Assembly: GCF_001273925.1 (NCBI RefSeq)
Contig: NZ_LIGG01000001.1
Span: 3,008,960-3,052,682 of the forward strand
From: Bacillus sp. FJAT-27251
GTDB lineage: Bacteria; Bacillota; Bacilli; Bacillales; Cytobacillaceae
DNA length: 43,723 nt
Reading direction: 5' to 3'
The notes under the pieces are model-generated. The model did not search any database. It saw only the letters and a program-made list of their open reading frames with translations, and was not told the DNA's origin. The translations under genes were made by a program, and so were the position numbers. Below, piece after piece: positions 33,480 to 41,970 of this stretch (position 1 is the first letter of the stretch; every line of letters begins with the position of its first letter).

Positions 33480-34604
33480 TTGGGATTATCTTTTGAAGGA
33501 TATGTAAGGGAAGATGGTTCGGCTGGAACAAGGAACCACGTTGGGGTGGTCTGCTCTGTTGTCTGTTCAAGTGTGGTTGCCAAAGAAATTACCGAAAAAG
33601 TACCAGGTACCGTTCCTTTTGTCCATGGGAATGGCTGTGCCCAGCTGGGGGATGATTTTAAACTTACGAAAAACATGCTTGTGGGAATCGCGTCCAACCC
33701 CAATCTGCATTCTGCGCTGATCGTTGGCTTGGGTTGCGAAACCAACCAGGTAAGCGGACTGCTTGAAAGCATTCCCGAAACAAAGCCGGTGCAGGGGATT
33801 GGAATCCAGCAAATGGCCGGAGGGACGAATACCATTGAAAAAGGTGTGGGAATTGTTGAACAGTGGGCCAGGGAGGCAGCAAGCGAAAAACGGGAAAGTG
33901 TCCCGGTCTCTAGCCTGACCGTCGGAATCCTGACCATCGACCTTGATGAGGCCTCACTGCAATCTGCAGCCCCGGTCATTGGTGGAGCGGTTGATATTTT
34001 AATAGAAAACGGCGCCACTGTCATGATGGGCTATTCGCAAACATTGGAACCAGCAGGCGAACTATTGTCAGAACGTTCCGATAACGCATCTGTCAAAGAA
34101 ATGCTGCTGTCAGCTTCAGAATCATTAAATCGCAAACGCTGGAAAAACATCAATAACCCTGCCAACCTCGGAAGCGGGTTTTCCGAAGAAGAAAAAACCT
34201 TTGCTGAGCTTGAGGCTAAAATGACCGGAACATTCCCCATTAAAAGTTTGCTTGGATATAGCCAAACTCCTTCAGAGGCGGGGCTTCACCTGATCAAGGT
34301 GCCGGGCAATATTGTGGAGGCCCTTTCCAATATGGCATCAAGCGGATGCAATATAGCGATGGTCGTGAGCGGGAGAGGAGTCCTGACAGGATCGCTTGCC
34401 TTGCCATGCATGACGGTTGTGCCGGAAAATCCAAATGACCCTTTCGATGAATTGGTTGATTATAAAGTCTCCACTGAAGAAGTTCAATCTCAGGCAGAGA
34501 ATCTTGTAGCCTCCCTGATTGAAATCTGTTCAGGAAAGCAGACGAATCTTGAGAAGATGGAGTTGGGGGAATTTTCGATTCCGCATGTAGGAACGACATT
34601 CTAA
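33480..34604 (+). CDS. UxaA/GarD-family large subunit, N-half motifs retained
   Basis: A 374-residue homologue of the altronate/galactarate dehydratase C-terminal region. The first half is canonical: GYVREDGSAGTRN, HGNGCAQ (Cys53), GLGCETNQ (Cys86) and IQQMAGGTNTIEKG. The second half is degenerate: the family GLxCGGSDxxSGITANP block reads GILTIDLDEASLQ, and the PGNxAGGLTT and MDTPGYD blocks are not recognisable; Cys290 (SSGCN) is present instead. Start is TTG 33480, nine bases after AAAGGGG. Together with the next two genes it probably forms one sugar-acid dehydratase. I infer that it supplies part of a shared active site or metal centre. Confidence 0.75.
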   Translation: MGLSFEGYVREDGSAGTRNHVGVVCSVVCSSVVAKEITEKVPGTVPFVHGNGCAQLGDDFKLTKNMLVGIASNPNLHSALIVGLGCETNQVSGLLESIPETKPVQGIGIQQMAGGTNTIEKGVGIVEQWAREAASEKRESVPVSSLTVGILTIDLDEASLQSAAPVIGGAVDILIENGATVMMGYSQTLEPAGELLSERSDNASVKEMLLSASESLNRKRWKNINNPANLGSGFSEEEKTFAELEAKMTGTFPIKSLLGYSQTPSEAGLHLIKVPGNIVEALSNMASSGCNIAMVVSGRGVLTGSLALPCMTVVPENPNDPFDELVDYKVSTEEVQSQAENLVASLIEICSGKQTNLEKMELGEFSIPHVGTTF

Positions 34605-34623
34605 CCCGAATGGAGGAAACGCG

Positions 34624-34947
34624 ATGAGCCAACTATTTAACGCATTGATATTAAATCCTGAAGATAACGTGGCTGTTGCCCTTAGAAGCCTGCAGCCAGG
34701 CGAGCAACTTTCCATCCAGGGAAATGACAGGGCAATCCAGGTGATGGAAAACATTCCGTATGGGCATAAAATTGCCTTGGAGCCTATTGCAATGGACAGT
34801 AAAATTATCAAGTACGGTGAATGCATGGGCATTTCCACCGAAGACATTCAGCCAGGGTACCATGTTCATGTATCCAATGTACGCGGACTAAAGGAAGAAG
34901 AGCGCCTGGATGCTCTCAGGGAGGTGCAGTTTCATGAAAACCTTTAA
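34624..34947 (+). CDS. SAF-domain subunit of UxaA/GarD-type dehydratase
   Basis: A 107-residue SAF-domain protein equivalent to the N-terminal domain of altronate dehydratase and to the small subunit of sulfolactate sulfo-lyase. It shows NIPYGHKIALEPI, KYGECMG and GYHVHVSNVRGL, the usual (H/P)xGHKxA...YGxxIG...VHxHN pattern. In the family this domain caps the active site. AATGGAGG lies before the ATG. Its last 14 bases overlap the following large-subunit gene, indicating translational coupling. Confidence 0.88.
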   Translation: MSQLFNALILNPEDNVAVALRSLQPGEQLSIQGNDRAIQVMENIPYGHKIALEPIAMDSKIIKYGECMGISTEDIQPGYHVHVSNVRGLKEEERLDALREVQFHENL

Positions 34948-36091
34948 AGGTTATCGTCGGCCTAACGGAACAATTGGTGTCCGGAACCATGTGATTGTCA
35001 TCAATACGGTAGGCGAATTGGCCGGACTTACAAAGAAATTGGCTCAATTGGTTCCAGGCGTCATTCCTGTCGCACATCAGGCTGGAAAAGCCCAGTATCC
35101 CGAGGACCTGGAACAGACCGTCAGGACGCTGAAAGGGACAGCAGGACATCCAAATGTCAGTGCAGCCCTCTTCCTGGGAATGGGCCAGGGTGACCCGGCG
35201 GAGGAAATCGCCAGCGAGCTGGCAGCGGAAGGACATTATGTTCATGCCATTACCTTTGAAAATAACAAGGGAATTTCCGATGTGCTTAAGGAAGGGAAGC
35301 TGTGGCTAGAAAAGGCTTTGGAACGAAGCCGCAGTCAGCAGACCGAAACAGCGGATGTGACGGAATTAATCATTGGGCTGGAATGCGGGGGTTCTGACGC
35401 ATGGTCGGGAATAACCGCCAATCCATCGATCGGGGCCTGTTCCGATTTGGTCGTCCGGGATGGAGGCACGTCCATTTTGGCTGAGACAACCGAGGCCATC
35501 GGTGCGGAGCATATTCTAGCAAAACGGGCAGTAAACCCAAAGGTAAGCGAACAATTCCTGAAAATAGTCAAGGACTATGAAGAAAGGATTAAAGACACCG
35601 GGGAAGACATCAGGTCCGCAAATCCCACACCAGGGAATATGGCTGGCGGGCTGACAACCCTCGAAGAAAAATCGCTTGGCTGCATCAAAAAAGGAGGAAA
35701 TTCTCCTTTAATGGAAGTATTATCCTATGCCGAGAAGCCAACTGAAAAAGGCTTTGTGTTTATGGATACGCCAGGGTATGATGTGGAATCCGTAGCAGGG
35801 CTTGCGGCAGGAGGAGCGCAAATAGTGCTGTTCTCCACAGGCAAAGGTTCTCCGACAGGATCACCAATTGTTCCAGTCATAAAAATCGGGACTAACCCCA
35901 AGCTCTATGAAATCATGTCCGAGCATATCGATGTCAACGCCGGAAAAATCATTGAAGGCATCAGCTCGATCGACGATATCGGACAGGAAATCTATGAAAC
36001 CATCATGCAGACAGCCAACGGCTCGTTAACCGCCGCAGAAAAACATAAAAACCAGGAATTCGCGATTTGGAGATTGGCAGAGACGATATAA
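34934..36091 (+). CDS. UxaA/GarD-family large subunit, C-half motifs retained
   Basis: A 385-residue second homologue of the same family. Its C-terminal half is canonical: GLECGGSDAWSGITANP (Cys151), NPTPGNMAGGLTTLEEKSLGC (Cys250; quoted in part), FVFMDTPGYDVESVAG and STGKGSPTGSP. Its N-half has lost key residues: the usual HGxGC reads HQAGK (Lys52 in place of Cys) and GLGCExNQ reads GMGQGDPA (Gln85 in place of Cys). This is the mirror image of the paralogue at 33480. ATG 34934 is used, with AGGGAGGTG eight bases before it. Likely the catalytic large subunit of a dehydratase acting on an aldonate or aldarate. Confidence 0.82.
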   Translation: MKTFKGYRRPNGTIGVRNHVIVINTVGELAGLTKKLAQLVPGVIPVAHQAGKAQYPEDLEQTVRTLKGTAGHPNVSAALFLGMGQGDPAEEIASELAAEGHYVHAITFENNKGISDVLKEGKLWLEKALERSRSQQTETADVTELIIGLECGGSDAWSGITANPSIGACSDLVVRDGGTSILAETTEAIGAEHILAKRAVNPKVSEQFLKIVKDYEERIKDTGEDIRSANPTPGNMAGGLTTLEEKSLGCIKKGGNSPLMEVLSYAEKPTEKGFVFMDTPGYDVESVAGLAAGGAQIVLFSTGKGSPTGSPIVPVIKIGTNPKLYEIMSEHIDVNAGKIIEGISSIDDIGQEIYETIMQTANGSLTAAEKHKNQEFAIWRLAETI

Positions 36092-36108
36092 GATCGGTTT
36101 TAACCTAA

Positions 36109-36143
36109 AATTGGCAGGCTTTGGGCCTGCCAATTGTTTTTTT
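36109..36143 (+). terminator. Terminator of the sugar-acid operon
   Basis: AATTGGCAGGC / GCCTGCCAATT, a perfect 11-bp stem, followed by GTTTTTTT. Confidence 0.93.
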
Positions 36144-36445
36144 CCATTATGTTAATTGCTCCGGTAAATGGATGTGTTTATCGAAATAAAAAGAAAATAG
36201 TATGATTTATTTTAGAAATCCATTACACTAAAAATAGTTCTATCTTCGTTTTCTCTTTTAATTTTAGCCCCTCTGCAACCCTTTAATTTCTCCAATTTAC
36301 CCATATTCTAATTCCATGCGTAATACCCATTAATTTTAAAATCTTTTTGAAGTTTTCTTGTCCGGTGTTCTATATATAAATTCTTTATTGGCTTTAATAG
36401 TTTTTTTAAAAGGACATTCCATTAGAAGATAGGAGGCAAGATGTT
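36144..36445. other. AT-rich intergenic, no recognisable feature
   Basis: About 300 bases of AT-rich sequence. Only the AGGAGG ribosome site of the next gene (36431) stands out; I see no small ORF with its own ribosome site. Confidence 0.5.
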
Positions 36446-37108
36446 ATGGGGTTCGAAGAAGATTACCATTCTTTTATGAATGCTCACTCACAGGCAAGAG
36501 CGGGTGAACGGTTACGGCGCTTACAAGAAGGGCACAATCATGCTGAAATGTTGTTCTTGAAACAAGTGTGGTGGCCTTTATTTCACCATTTTCGGTATTT
36601 GCATCCAGAATATGAAGTCAATGATTTCAAGGATGGGAAAAGGTATTTGGACTTTGCTTATATTCGTCCTGGTATCCGGATTTGCTTTGAGATCGACGGA
36701 TACGGCCCTCATTTAAAGAACATAAGCAGATGGCAATTTTCCGATAGCCTGGAACGGCAAAATCAGTTGGTGATTGACGGGTGGACCGTGATTCGTTTTT
36801 CTTATGACCAAGTTGAAGAGAAGCCCCGCCGATGCCAGCAAATTGTTCAGCAAGTGATTGGCCGTTGGCTGGGGGATGAACTGGACCAGACCACTCTGTC
36901 CTTTGTTGAAAAGGAAGTGCTTCGGCTAGCGGTTCGGAAAGGAGAAGCCATATCTCCTCTAGAAGTCGGGAAGTATTTGAAGCTAAGTGACAAGACGGTA
37001 AAAAAAGTTTTATCTCAACTGGTTGATAAAAAGATGCTGATTCCCGCATCCGGGAATGTGAGGATCCGCTCTTATCGGTTGGGGGATCAGGTTAAACAGC
37101 CAGTCTGA
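36446..37108 (+). CDS. PD-(D/E)XK nuclease-like protein with C-terminal winged helix
   Basis: A 220-residue protein in two parts. Residues ~25-135 resemble the Vsr/DUF559-type restriction-endonuclease fold: YLDFAYIRPG (Asp), ICFEIDGYGPH (ExD) and a helix with RQNQLVIDGWTVIRFSYDQV, the usual end of this domain. Residues ~150-215 look like a winged helix (LSDKTVKKVLSQLVDKKML). No methyltransferase, toxin partner or phage gene is adjacent, so it is not an obvious restriction or mobile enzyme. It could be a DNA repair or structural nuclease, or a transcription factor with an inactive nuclease domain. AGGAGG lies nine bases before the ATG. Confidence 0.6.
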   Translation: MGFEEDYHSFMNAHSQARAGERLRRLQEGHNHAEMLFLKQVWWPLFHHFRYLHPEYEVNDFKDGKRYLDFAYIRPGIRICFEIDGYGPHLKNISRWQFSDSLERQNQLVIDGWTVIRFSYDQVEEKPRRCQQIVQQVIGRWLGDELDQTTLSFVEKEVLRLAVRKGEAISPLEVGKYLKLSDKTVKKVLSQLVDKKMLIPASGNVRIRSYRLGDQVKQPV

Positions 37109-37110
37109 AA

Positions 37111-37300
37111 TAGACGGAGGAATTCCTCTTATTTGGTAATTAGCCCGGAAAATAGCTTAAATAGGCGGAGAGATTCCGTCTATTGACTAAAAAAACCCGA
37201 AAATGGGTGATTTTGCTATGCTTAGTCGGAAAAACTCCCACTATTTTCCCCCGAAAAAGGCTCTAATCCGTATTTAGCCGGAAATTCTCCGCTTATTTAC
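37111..37300. repeat. Composite intergenic repeat, copy B (four short palindromic units)
   Basis: Four palindromic units of the form ATAGGCGGA-N5-TCCGTCTAT or CCGGAAATTCTCCGCTTAT, with reference CC positions at 37125, 37176, 37237 and 37289. Spacing 51, 61 and 52 bases, identical to copy A at 20227-20412 although the sequence between units has diverged. Confidence 0.65.
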
Positions 37301-37303
37301 TTG

Positions 37304-37456
37304 CGCTGGCTCGTCGACTAGGAACCGGCCAACTTTTTATTCATCACCGCTGGCTCCTCGACTAGGAACCGGCCATCTTTTTATTCATCACCGCTGGTTC
37401 CTCGACTAGGAACCGGCCAACTTTTTATTTATACCGCTGGCTCCTCAACCAAGCCC
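37304..37456. repeat. 44-bp tandem repeat, three copies plus a partial
   Basis: Units start CGCTGGCTC at 37304, 37348, 37392 and 37435, each containing CTCGACTAGGAACCGGCC and CTTTTTATT. Three full units differ at a few positions; the fourth is partial and diverged. It lies between the composite repeat and the 3' end of the AraC gene and codes for nothing evident. Confidence 0.85.
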
Positions 37457-37513
37457 CATCCCTTCTTTATTAAACTTATTTAGATGCATGACCGGGAACC
37501 GTCCCAGCCCATC

Positions 37514-38266
37514 CTACCTCTGTCTATACCCTTTCGGAGAATCACCCATGATATTCCTGAAATTCCGATTGAATGAGCGTAAATTATTGTACCCGCAGTT
37601 TACCGCAATCTCACTAATGCTTTGCTGGCTGTTTTTTAACAGATAGCATGCCTGGAAAATCCGATAATGGTTCAGGTAGTCGGTAAAGGTCATGTTTGTC
37701 ATTTGGACAAACAGCTTGGACAAATAAGCATAATCATACTGCAGTTCTTTTGCTACCTGTTTCAAAGTACATTCTTCGGTATATTTTTGGTCCACATAAA
37801 GAAGAATTTTATGCAGCACTTTTGTCTTTGTTGAATGCTCAATCTGCTTGAACGTCGTATTTTCCACTAAAAGACTGCAAATCTTATAGAGGAAGCTCTT
37901 CTGGCGATAAATTGAACGCAGCGTTTCCAAGTCTGGCAGATGTGTTAAATGGAAAACGTTATTTTCCGGAATATACCCTTTGTAATTCATAAAGAAGTCC
38001 CCAATTAACTCAGGCGAAAAGAGGATGATTGTAATCTCTGACGTATCCGCCGTTTTAAAATCATGCATTTGATTGCTGAAAACAAAAGCAGCATCATTCT
38101 TCGTAAGCATATAATCTTTTTGGTCAATACTTACCTGCAAAAACCCTTCATTCACGATGATGAGTTCGTAAGCCCGGTGAAAATGGAGCGGAAAGGTGAA
38201 ATTTTTCAAGGTAGAAAATTGGAACGATTCTTTTTCCTCCATGCCGTGCTGCTCAAAGAAAACCAC
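37514..38266 (-). CDS. AraC family transcriptional regulator
   Basis: A 250-residue regulator with an N-terminal cupin-like ligand domain (~10-100; FPLHFHRAYELIIVNEG) and a C-terminal AraC double helix-turn-helix (~150-250), including LKQVAKELQYDYAYLSKLF and ISEIAVNCGYNNLRSFNRNFR with the final GDSPKGYR. The GTG start follows GGGGGAG. It is divergent from the GH120 beta-xylosidase gene and is its likely activator, probably responding to xylose or a xylo-oligosaccharide. Confidence 0.9.
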   Translation of the reverse strand: MVFFEQHGMEEKESFQFSTLKNFTFPLHFHRAYELIIVNEGFLQVSIDQKDYMLTKNDAAFVFSNQMHDFKTADTSEITIILFSPELIGDFFMNYKGYIPENNVFHLTHLPDLETLRSIYRQKSFLYKICSLLVENTTFKQIEHSTKTKVLHKILLYVDQKYTEECTLKQVAKELQYDYAYLSKLFVQMTNMTFTDYLNHYRIFQACYLLKNSQQSISEIAVNCGYNNLRSFNRNFRNIMGDSPKGYRQR

Positions 38267-38361
38267 ACGTACTCCCCCTTACAGGAAAACATAAACACGA
38301 ATTTTGTCCTAAACTATACTATACCATGAATAGAAACCATGTAATTCTTCTTTCTATAATA

Positions 38362-38385
38362 AAGATAGGTTTTTGTAACTATCTT
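38362..38385 (+). promoter_or_regulatory. Inverted repeat just before the xylosidase ribosome site
   Basis: AAGATAG-N10-CTATCTT, an exact 7-bp inverted repeat immediately before GAAGGAGG. It could be an operator for the AraC protein or a leader hairpin that limits translation. Confidence 0.4.
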
Positions 38386-38400
38386 GAAGGAGGACATAAT

Positions 38401-40323
38401 ATGGCTATTCAGTATCATGTGGCTAAAAGCGGTTCAGATTTGAACAAGGGCACTGAACAGGATCCATTTTTAACGATCAACAAAGCCGCTTCTGTTGCTG
38501 CAGCAGGAGATTCCATAGTGGTTCACGAAGGTGAATATCGGGAATGGGTAAAACCAAAAAATTCAGGTTTAAGCGAATACAGAAGGATCACCTACCAGGC
38601 TGCTGAAGGAGAAAAGGTAGTCATTAAAGGCTCCGAGCGTATCCAGGAATGGCAGCCGGTAGAGGGTAGTGTTTGGAAGGTTGTCCTGCCAAACGAGTTC
38701 TTCGGAGACTACAATCCATACATAGAAGAAATTTACGGGGACTGGGTGGTGTACAACCCAGGCAGGCATCTCGGGGATGTCTATTTAAACGGGATGTCCT
38801 TTTATGAAGGAGAAACCTTCGAGCAAGTAAAAAATCCGCAAATCCGGAAGGAAGTAGTGGACCACTGGACACAAAAGACTGTTCCGGTCCATAACACGGA
38901 CCAGACCCAATATGTGTGGTTTGCCGAAGTGGATGACAAAACGACAACGATTTATGCTAATTTCCACGATGCGAATCCTAATGAAGAATTAGTCGAAATC
39001 AATGTGCGCAGATCCTGTTTTTATCCAGAGGTAACAGGCATCAACTATATTACCGTGAAGGGCTTTGAAATGGCCCAAGCTGCAACTCCATGGACACCGC
39101 CTACAGCCGACCAGCCTGGATTGATCGGGCCAAACTGGGCCAAAGGCTGGATTATTGAAGATAATATCATCCACGATGCGAAATGCAGTGCCATCTCCAT
39201 CGGGAAAGAAGCTTCAACAGGCCATAACTACCGGACGATACGGAAAGATAAACCAGGCTATCAATACCAGCTGGAATCCGTCTTCCTTGCCAGCCAGGCA
39301 GGCTGGAGCAAGGAAAAAATCGGCTCCCATATCATCCGCAACAACACCATCTATGATTGCGGGCAAAATGGAATTGTCGGCCATCTTGGCTGTGTGTTCA
39401 GCGAAATCTACAATAACCACATCTACAATATTGCTTTAAAGCGTGAGTTTTACGGCCATGAAATCGCCGGGATCAAGCTGCATGCTGCCATCGATGTGCA
39501 AATCCATGACAATCGCATTCACGACTGCTCTTTGGGAACCTGGCTTGACTGGCAGACACAGGGCACAAGGGTAAGCCGGAATCTGTTCTATCGAAATAAT
39601 CGCGATTTGTTTGTGGAAGTCAGCAGTGGTCCGTACCTTGTTGACAACAATATCTTCACTGCCGATTATGCCCTTGACAACCATGCGCAGGGGGGGGCCT
39701 ATGTAAACAACCTGTTCCGCGGAAAAATGGTTCAACGTAAAATGCTTGACCGTGCCACGCCATATCATGTGCCGCACAGCACGGAAGTAGCCGGTTTTGC
39801 TGTTACCTACGGGGGAGACGACCGCTTTTACAATAATATTTTTATAGGGGACGAAGGCCTGGAAGGCGTGGGAACCTCGCATTTCAATGGCTACACAACG
39901 TCGCTCGAGGAATATATTGAGACTGTCCACCAGGAAGATGGCGATCACCAATCCTTCAATAAGGTCGAGCAGCCAGTTTACATTAACCATAACGCCTATT
40001 TCAATGGAGCGGAACCTTTCGAAAGGGAACAGGAAAACCTTGTCATGAACAGCTTCAACCCGGCGCTCCAGATAATCGAAGAAGGGGAGGAAGTATACCT
40101 TTCCGTAGAGCTGCCGGAGGAATTCGGTCAGCTGCTTGGGGAAGTTCAATCGACAGCCACTCTGGAGAGGGTACGGATCGTCGACGCAGAATTTGAAAAT
40201 CCGGATGGAAGCGAAGTAAGAGTCGATACCGACCTATTAGGAAATCAACGGGAAGAAACAAGTGTATTGGGCCCAATCGCCCAGCTGCAAAAAGGGAAGA
40301 ACCATGTGAAGGTTTGGGGCTAA
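38401..40323 (+). CDS. GH120 beta-xylosidase (right-handed parallel beta-helix)
   Basis: A 640-residue protein without a signal peptide, hence intracellular. From memory it is collinear with the GH120 beta-xylosidase XylC of Thermoanaerobacterium saccharolyticum (about 638 residues): YHVAKSGSD at the start, ITYQAAEGEKVVIKGSERIQ, GYQYQLESVF, HEIAGIKLHAAIDVQIH and VEQPVYINHNAYFNGAEPFE. The reported catalytic pair there is an Asp nucleophile and a Glu acid/base 23 residues apart; here Asp383 (GTWLDWQ) and Glu406 (LFVEVSSG) have the same spacing. It releases xylose from xylobiose and xylo-oligosaccharides. ATG 38401 has GAAGGAGG eight bases upstream; an upstream in-frame extension from 38326 lacks one. 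Single gene, likely AraC-controlled. Confidence 0.88.
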   Translation: MAIQYHVAKSGSDLNKGTEQDPFLTINKAASVAAAGDSIVVHEGEYREWVKPKNSGLSEYRRITYQAAEGEKVVIKGSERIQEWQPVEGSVWKVVLPNEFFGDYNPYIEEIYGDWVVYNPGRHLGDVYLNGMSFYEGETFEQVKNPQIRKEVVDHWTQKTVPVHNTDQTQYVWFAEVDDKTTTIYANFHDANPNEELVEINVRRSCFYPEVTGINYITVKGFEMAQAATPWTPPTADQPGLIGPNWAKGWIIEDNIIHDAKCSAISIGKEASTGHNYRTIRKDKPGYQYQLESVFLASQAGWSKEKIGSHIIRNNTIYDCGQNGIVGHLGCVFSEIYNNHIYNIALKREFYGHEIAGIKLHAAIDVQIHDNRIHDCSLGTWLDWQTQGTRVSRNLFYRNNRDLFVEVSSGPYLVDNNIFTADYALDNHAQGGAYVNNLFRGKMVQRKMLDRATPYHVPHSTEVAGFAVTYGGDDRFYNNIFIGDEGLEGVGTSHFNGYTTSLEEYIETVHQEDGDHQSFNKVEQPVYINHNAYFNGAEPFEREQENLVMNSFNPALQIIEEGEEVYLSVELPEEFGQLLGEVQSTATLERVRIVDAEFENPDGSEVRVDTDLLGNQREETSVLGPIAQLQKGKNHVKVWG

Positions 40324-40355
40324 GGGTAATCAATAAGCTAGAAAACTAGTAAAAT

Positions 40356-40410
40356 ATAAAAAGGTTTAGGTCCAACTAGATTTTCCTAGTTAAACCTAAA
40401 CTTTTTTATA
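40356..40410. terminator. Bidirectional terminator between the xylosidase and AbgT genes
   Basis: AAAAAGGTTTAGGT..AACTAG pairs with CTAGTT..ACCTAAACTTTTTT; A- and T-runs on both sides let it serve both convergent genes. Confidence 0.88.
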
Positions 40411-40419
40411 TTGTAGAAA

Positions 40420-41946
40420 TTATAAGTAAATCGGTCCTTCTGGTCCGACTGGAATCCCTAGCAGGTACCAGATGGTAACCAGGATGAGCCAGAAAATACC
40501 GAAGAAGATGGAATAAGGGAATAAAGCGGAAATCAATGTTCCCAATCCGATGTTTTTATCATACTTTTTCGCAAATGACAAGAGCAGGACAAGGTATGGA
40601 AGCATTGGTGTAATTGGATTCGTAATGGAATCTCCCACACGGTACAGCGCCTGTGTAAAAGCAGGGTGGTAGTCCAGCAGCATGAACATGGGAATGAAAA
40701 TGGGCGCTAAAATTGCCCACTTCGCCGATGCACTTCCGATTAATAAGTTGAGAAGGGCCGAAAAAATGATGAAGCCCAAAAATAAAGGAATCCCGGTAAA
40801 TCCAACTTCATTCAGGAAATCGGCGCCCTTGATGGCAATAATCGGTCCAAGATTACTGGTTGAAAAGAATGCAAGCATTTGAGCCGCCGCAAACACGAGT
40901 ACAATATAAGGTCCCATTGTGCTCATTGATTTTCCTAGCATGTCCCCGAAATCTCTTGAGCTCTGAATGGTTTTAGCACCAAATCCATAAAATAGGCCTG
41001 GTACAAAGAAAAGAAGCGTTAAAATTGGAACGATTCCTGTCATAAAGGGGGAATCCTGAATAATTGAACCTGTTTCCGGATTACGGAGGATTCCTTTTTC
41101 CGGTATGATCATGGCCAAGATGGCGATCACAAAAAATAGTGCAGCCAAACCGGCCCATTTAAGACCCCGTTTTTCCAAAGGAGACATCTCTTCCATAGCC
41201 TGAATTTCTCCCGTATAGGTTCCAAAGCGGGGAATGGTGAATTTATGCGTCACCCAAAGGGACACGAATAATAGAATAATGGCAGATACGGCCATAAAAT
41301 AATAGTTCATGGCAGGATTGGCTAGATAATCAGGATTAAGAGTTTGCGCGCCAATTTCGGTGAAACCAGCAGCTAGCGTGTCTGACATCCCGATTATCAA
41401 GTTAGCAGCAAATGCCCCCAGGGTTGAAGCGTAGGCCACTACTAAGCCCACAAGCGGATGAAAGCCAAAAGACATCAGGACAACTGCGGCTAATGGAGGC
41501 AAAACGATTGGCCCGGCATCCCCAGCAGCATTTGCAATAATGGCAATTAAAATAATACTAGGAATGATGATTTTTTTAGGTGTGGAGACAACAGCCCGTT
41601 TCAGCAAGCTTGAAAAGAAGCCGCTTTGTTCTGCAAGTCCTACCCCGATCATCATGACCAACACCATTCCAAGCGGTGGAAACCCACTGAAATTGGTGAT
41701 CATATTGGTAAGGAAGTAGACGATTCCTTCACCATCCAACAGGTTCTTGGCCACGATCGTTTCTCCCGTCCCTGGATGGACAGCTGAAAGATTGAAGATC
41801 CCTGCAATAAAAGAAGCTAGTAATACGATTCCGGACAAAACAAAAAACAGCACAATAGGATCAGGCAGTTTATTTCCTGCTTTTTCAATCGAATCCAGCA
41901 TACGTTCAAAAAAAGACTTTTTTTCCTTCACAGTGTTATGGTCCAT
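40420..41946 (-). CDS. AbgT family transporter
   Basis: A 508-residue membrane protein of the AbgT (p-aminobenzoyl-glutamate transporter) family. Recognisable parts are NKLPDPIVLFFVLSGIVLL near the N-terminus, FPPLGMVLVMMIGVGLAEQSG, NAAGDAGPIVLPPLAA and the second half with PITPMLPYLVLLLSFAKKYD. Members import p-aminobenzoyl-glutamate or export sulphonamides. It is 24 bases downstream of an M20 amidohydrolase gene, matching the Abg logic of taking up an acyl-glutamate-type compound and hydrolysing it inside. AGGAGG precedes the ATG. Confidence 0.9.
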   Translation of the reverse strand: MDHNTVKEKKSFFERMLDSIEKAGNKLPDPIVLFFVLSGIVLLASFIAGIFNLSAVHPGTGETIVAKNLLDGEGIVYFLTNMITNFSGFPPLGMVLVMMIGVGLAEQSGFFSSLLKRAVVSTPKKIIIPSIILIAIIANAAGDAGPIVLPPLAAVVLMSFGFHPLVGLVVAYASTLGAFAANLIIGMSDTLAAGFTEIGAQTLNPDYLANPAMNYYFMAVSAIILLFVSLWVTHKFTIPRFGTYTGEIQAMEEMSPLEKRGLKWAGLAALFFVIAILAMIIPEKGILRNPETGSIIQDSPFMTGIVPILTLLFFVPGLFYGFGAKTIQSSRDFGDMLGKSMSTMGPYIVLVFAAAQMLAFFSTSNLGPIIAIKGADFLNEVGFTGIPLFLGFIIFSALLNLLIGSASAKWAILAPIFIPMFMLLDYHPAFTQALYRVGDSITNPITPMLPYLVLLLSFAKKYDKNIGLGTLISALFPYSIFFGIFWLILVTIWYLLGIPVGPEGPIYL

Positions 41947-41970
41947 AATTTCCCTCCTATTCGAAACATA

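Noticed and set aside
37304-37456. CRISPR-like array
   Set aside because: The units are contiguous 44-bp tandem repeats without unique spacers, and no cas genes are nearby.
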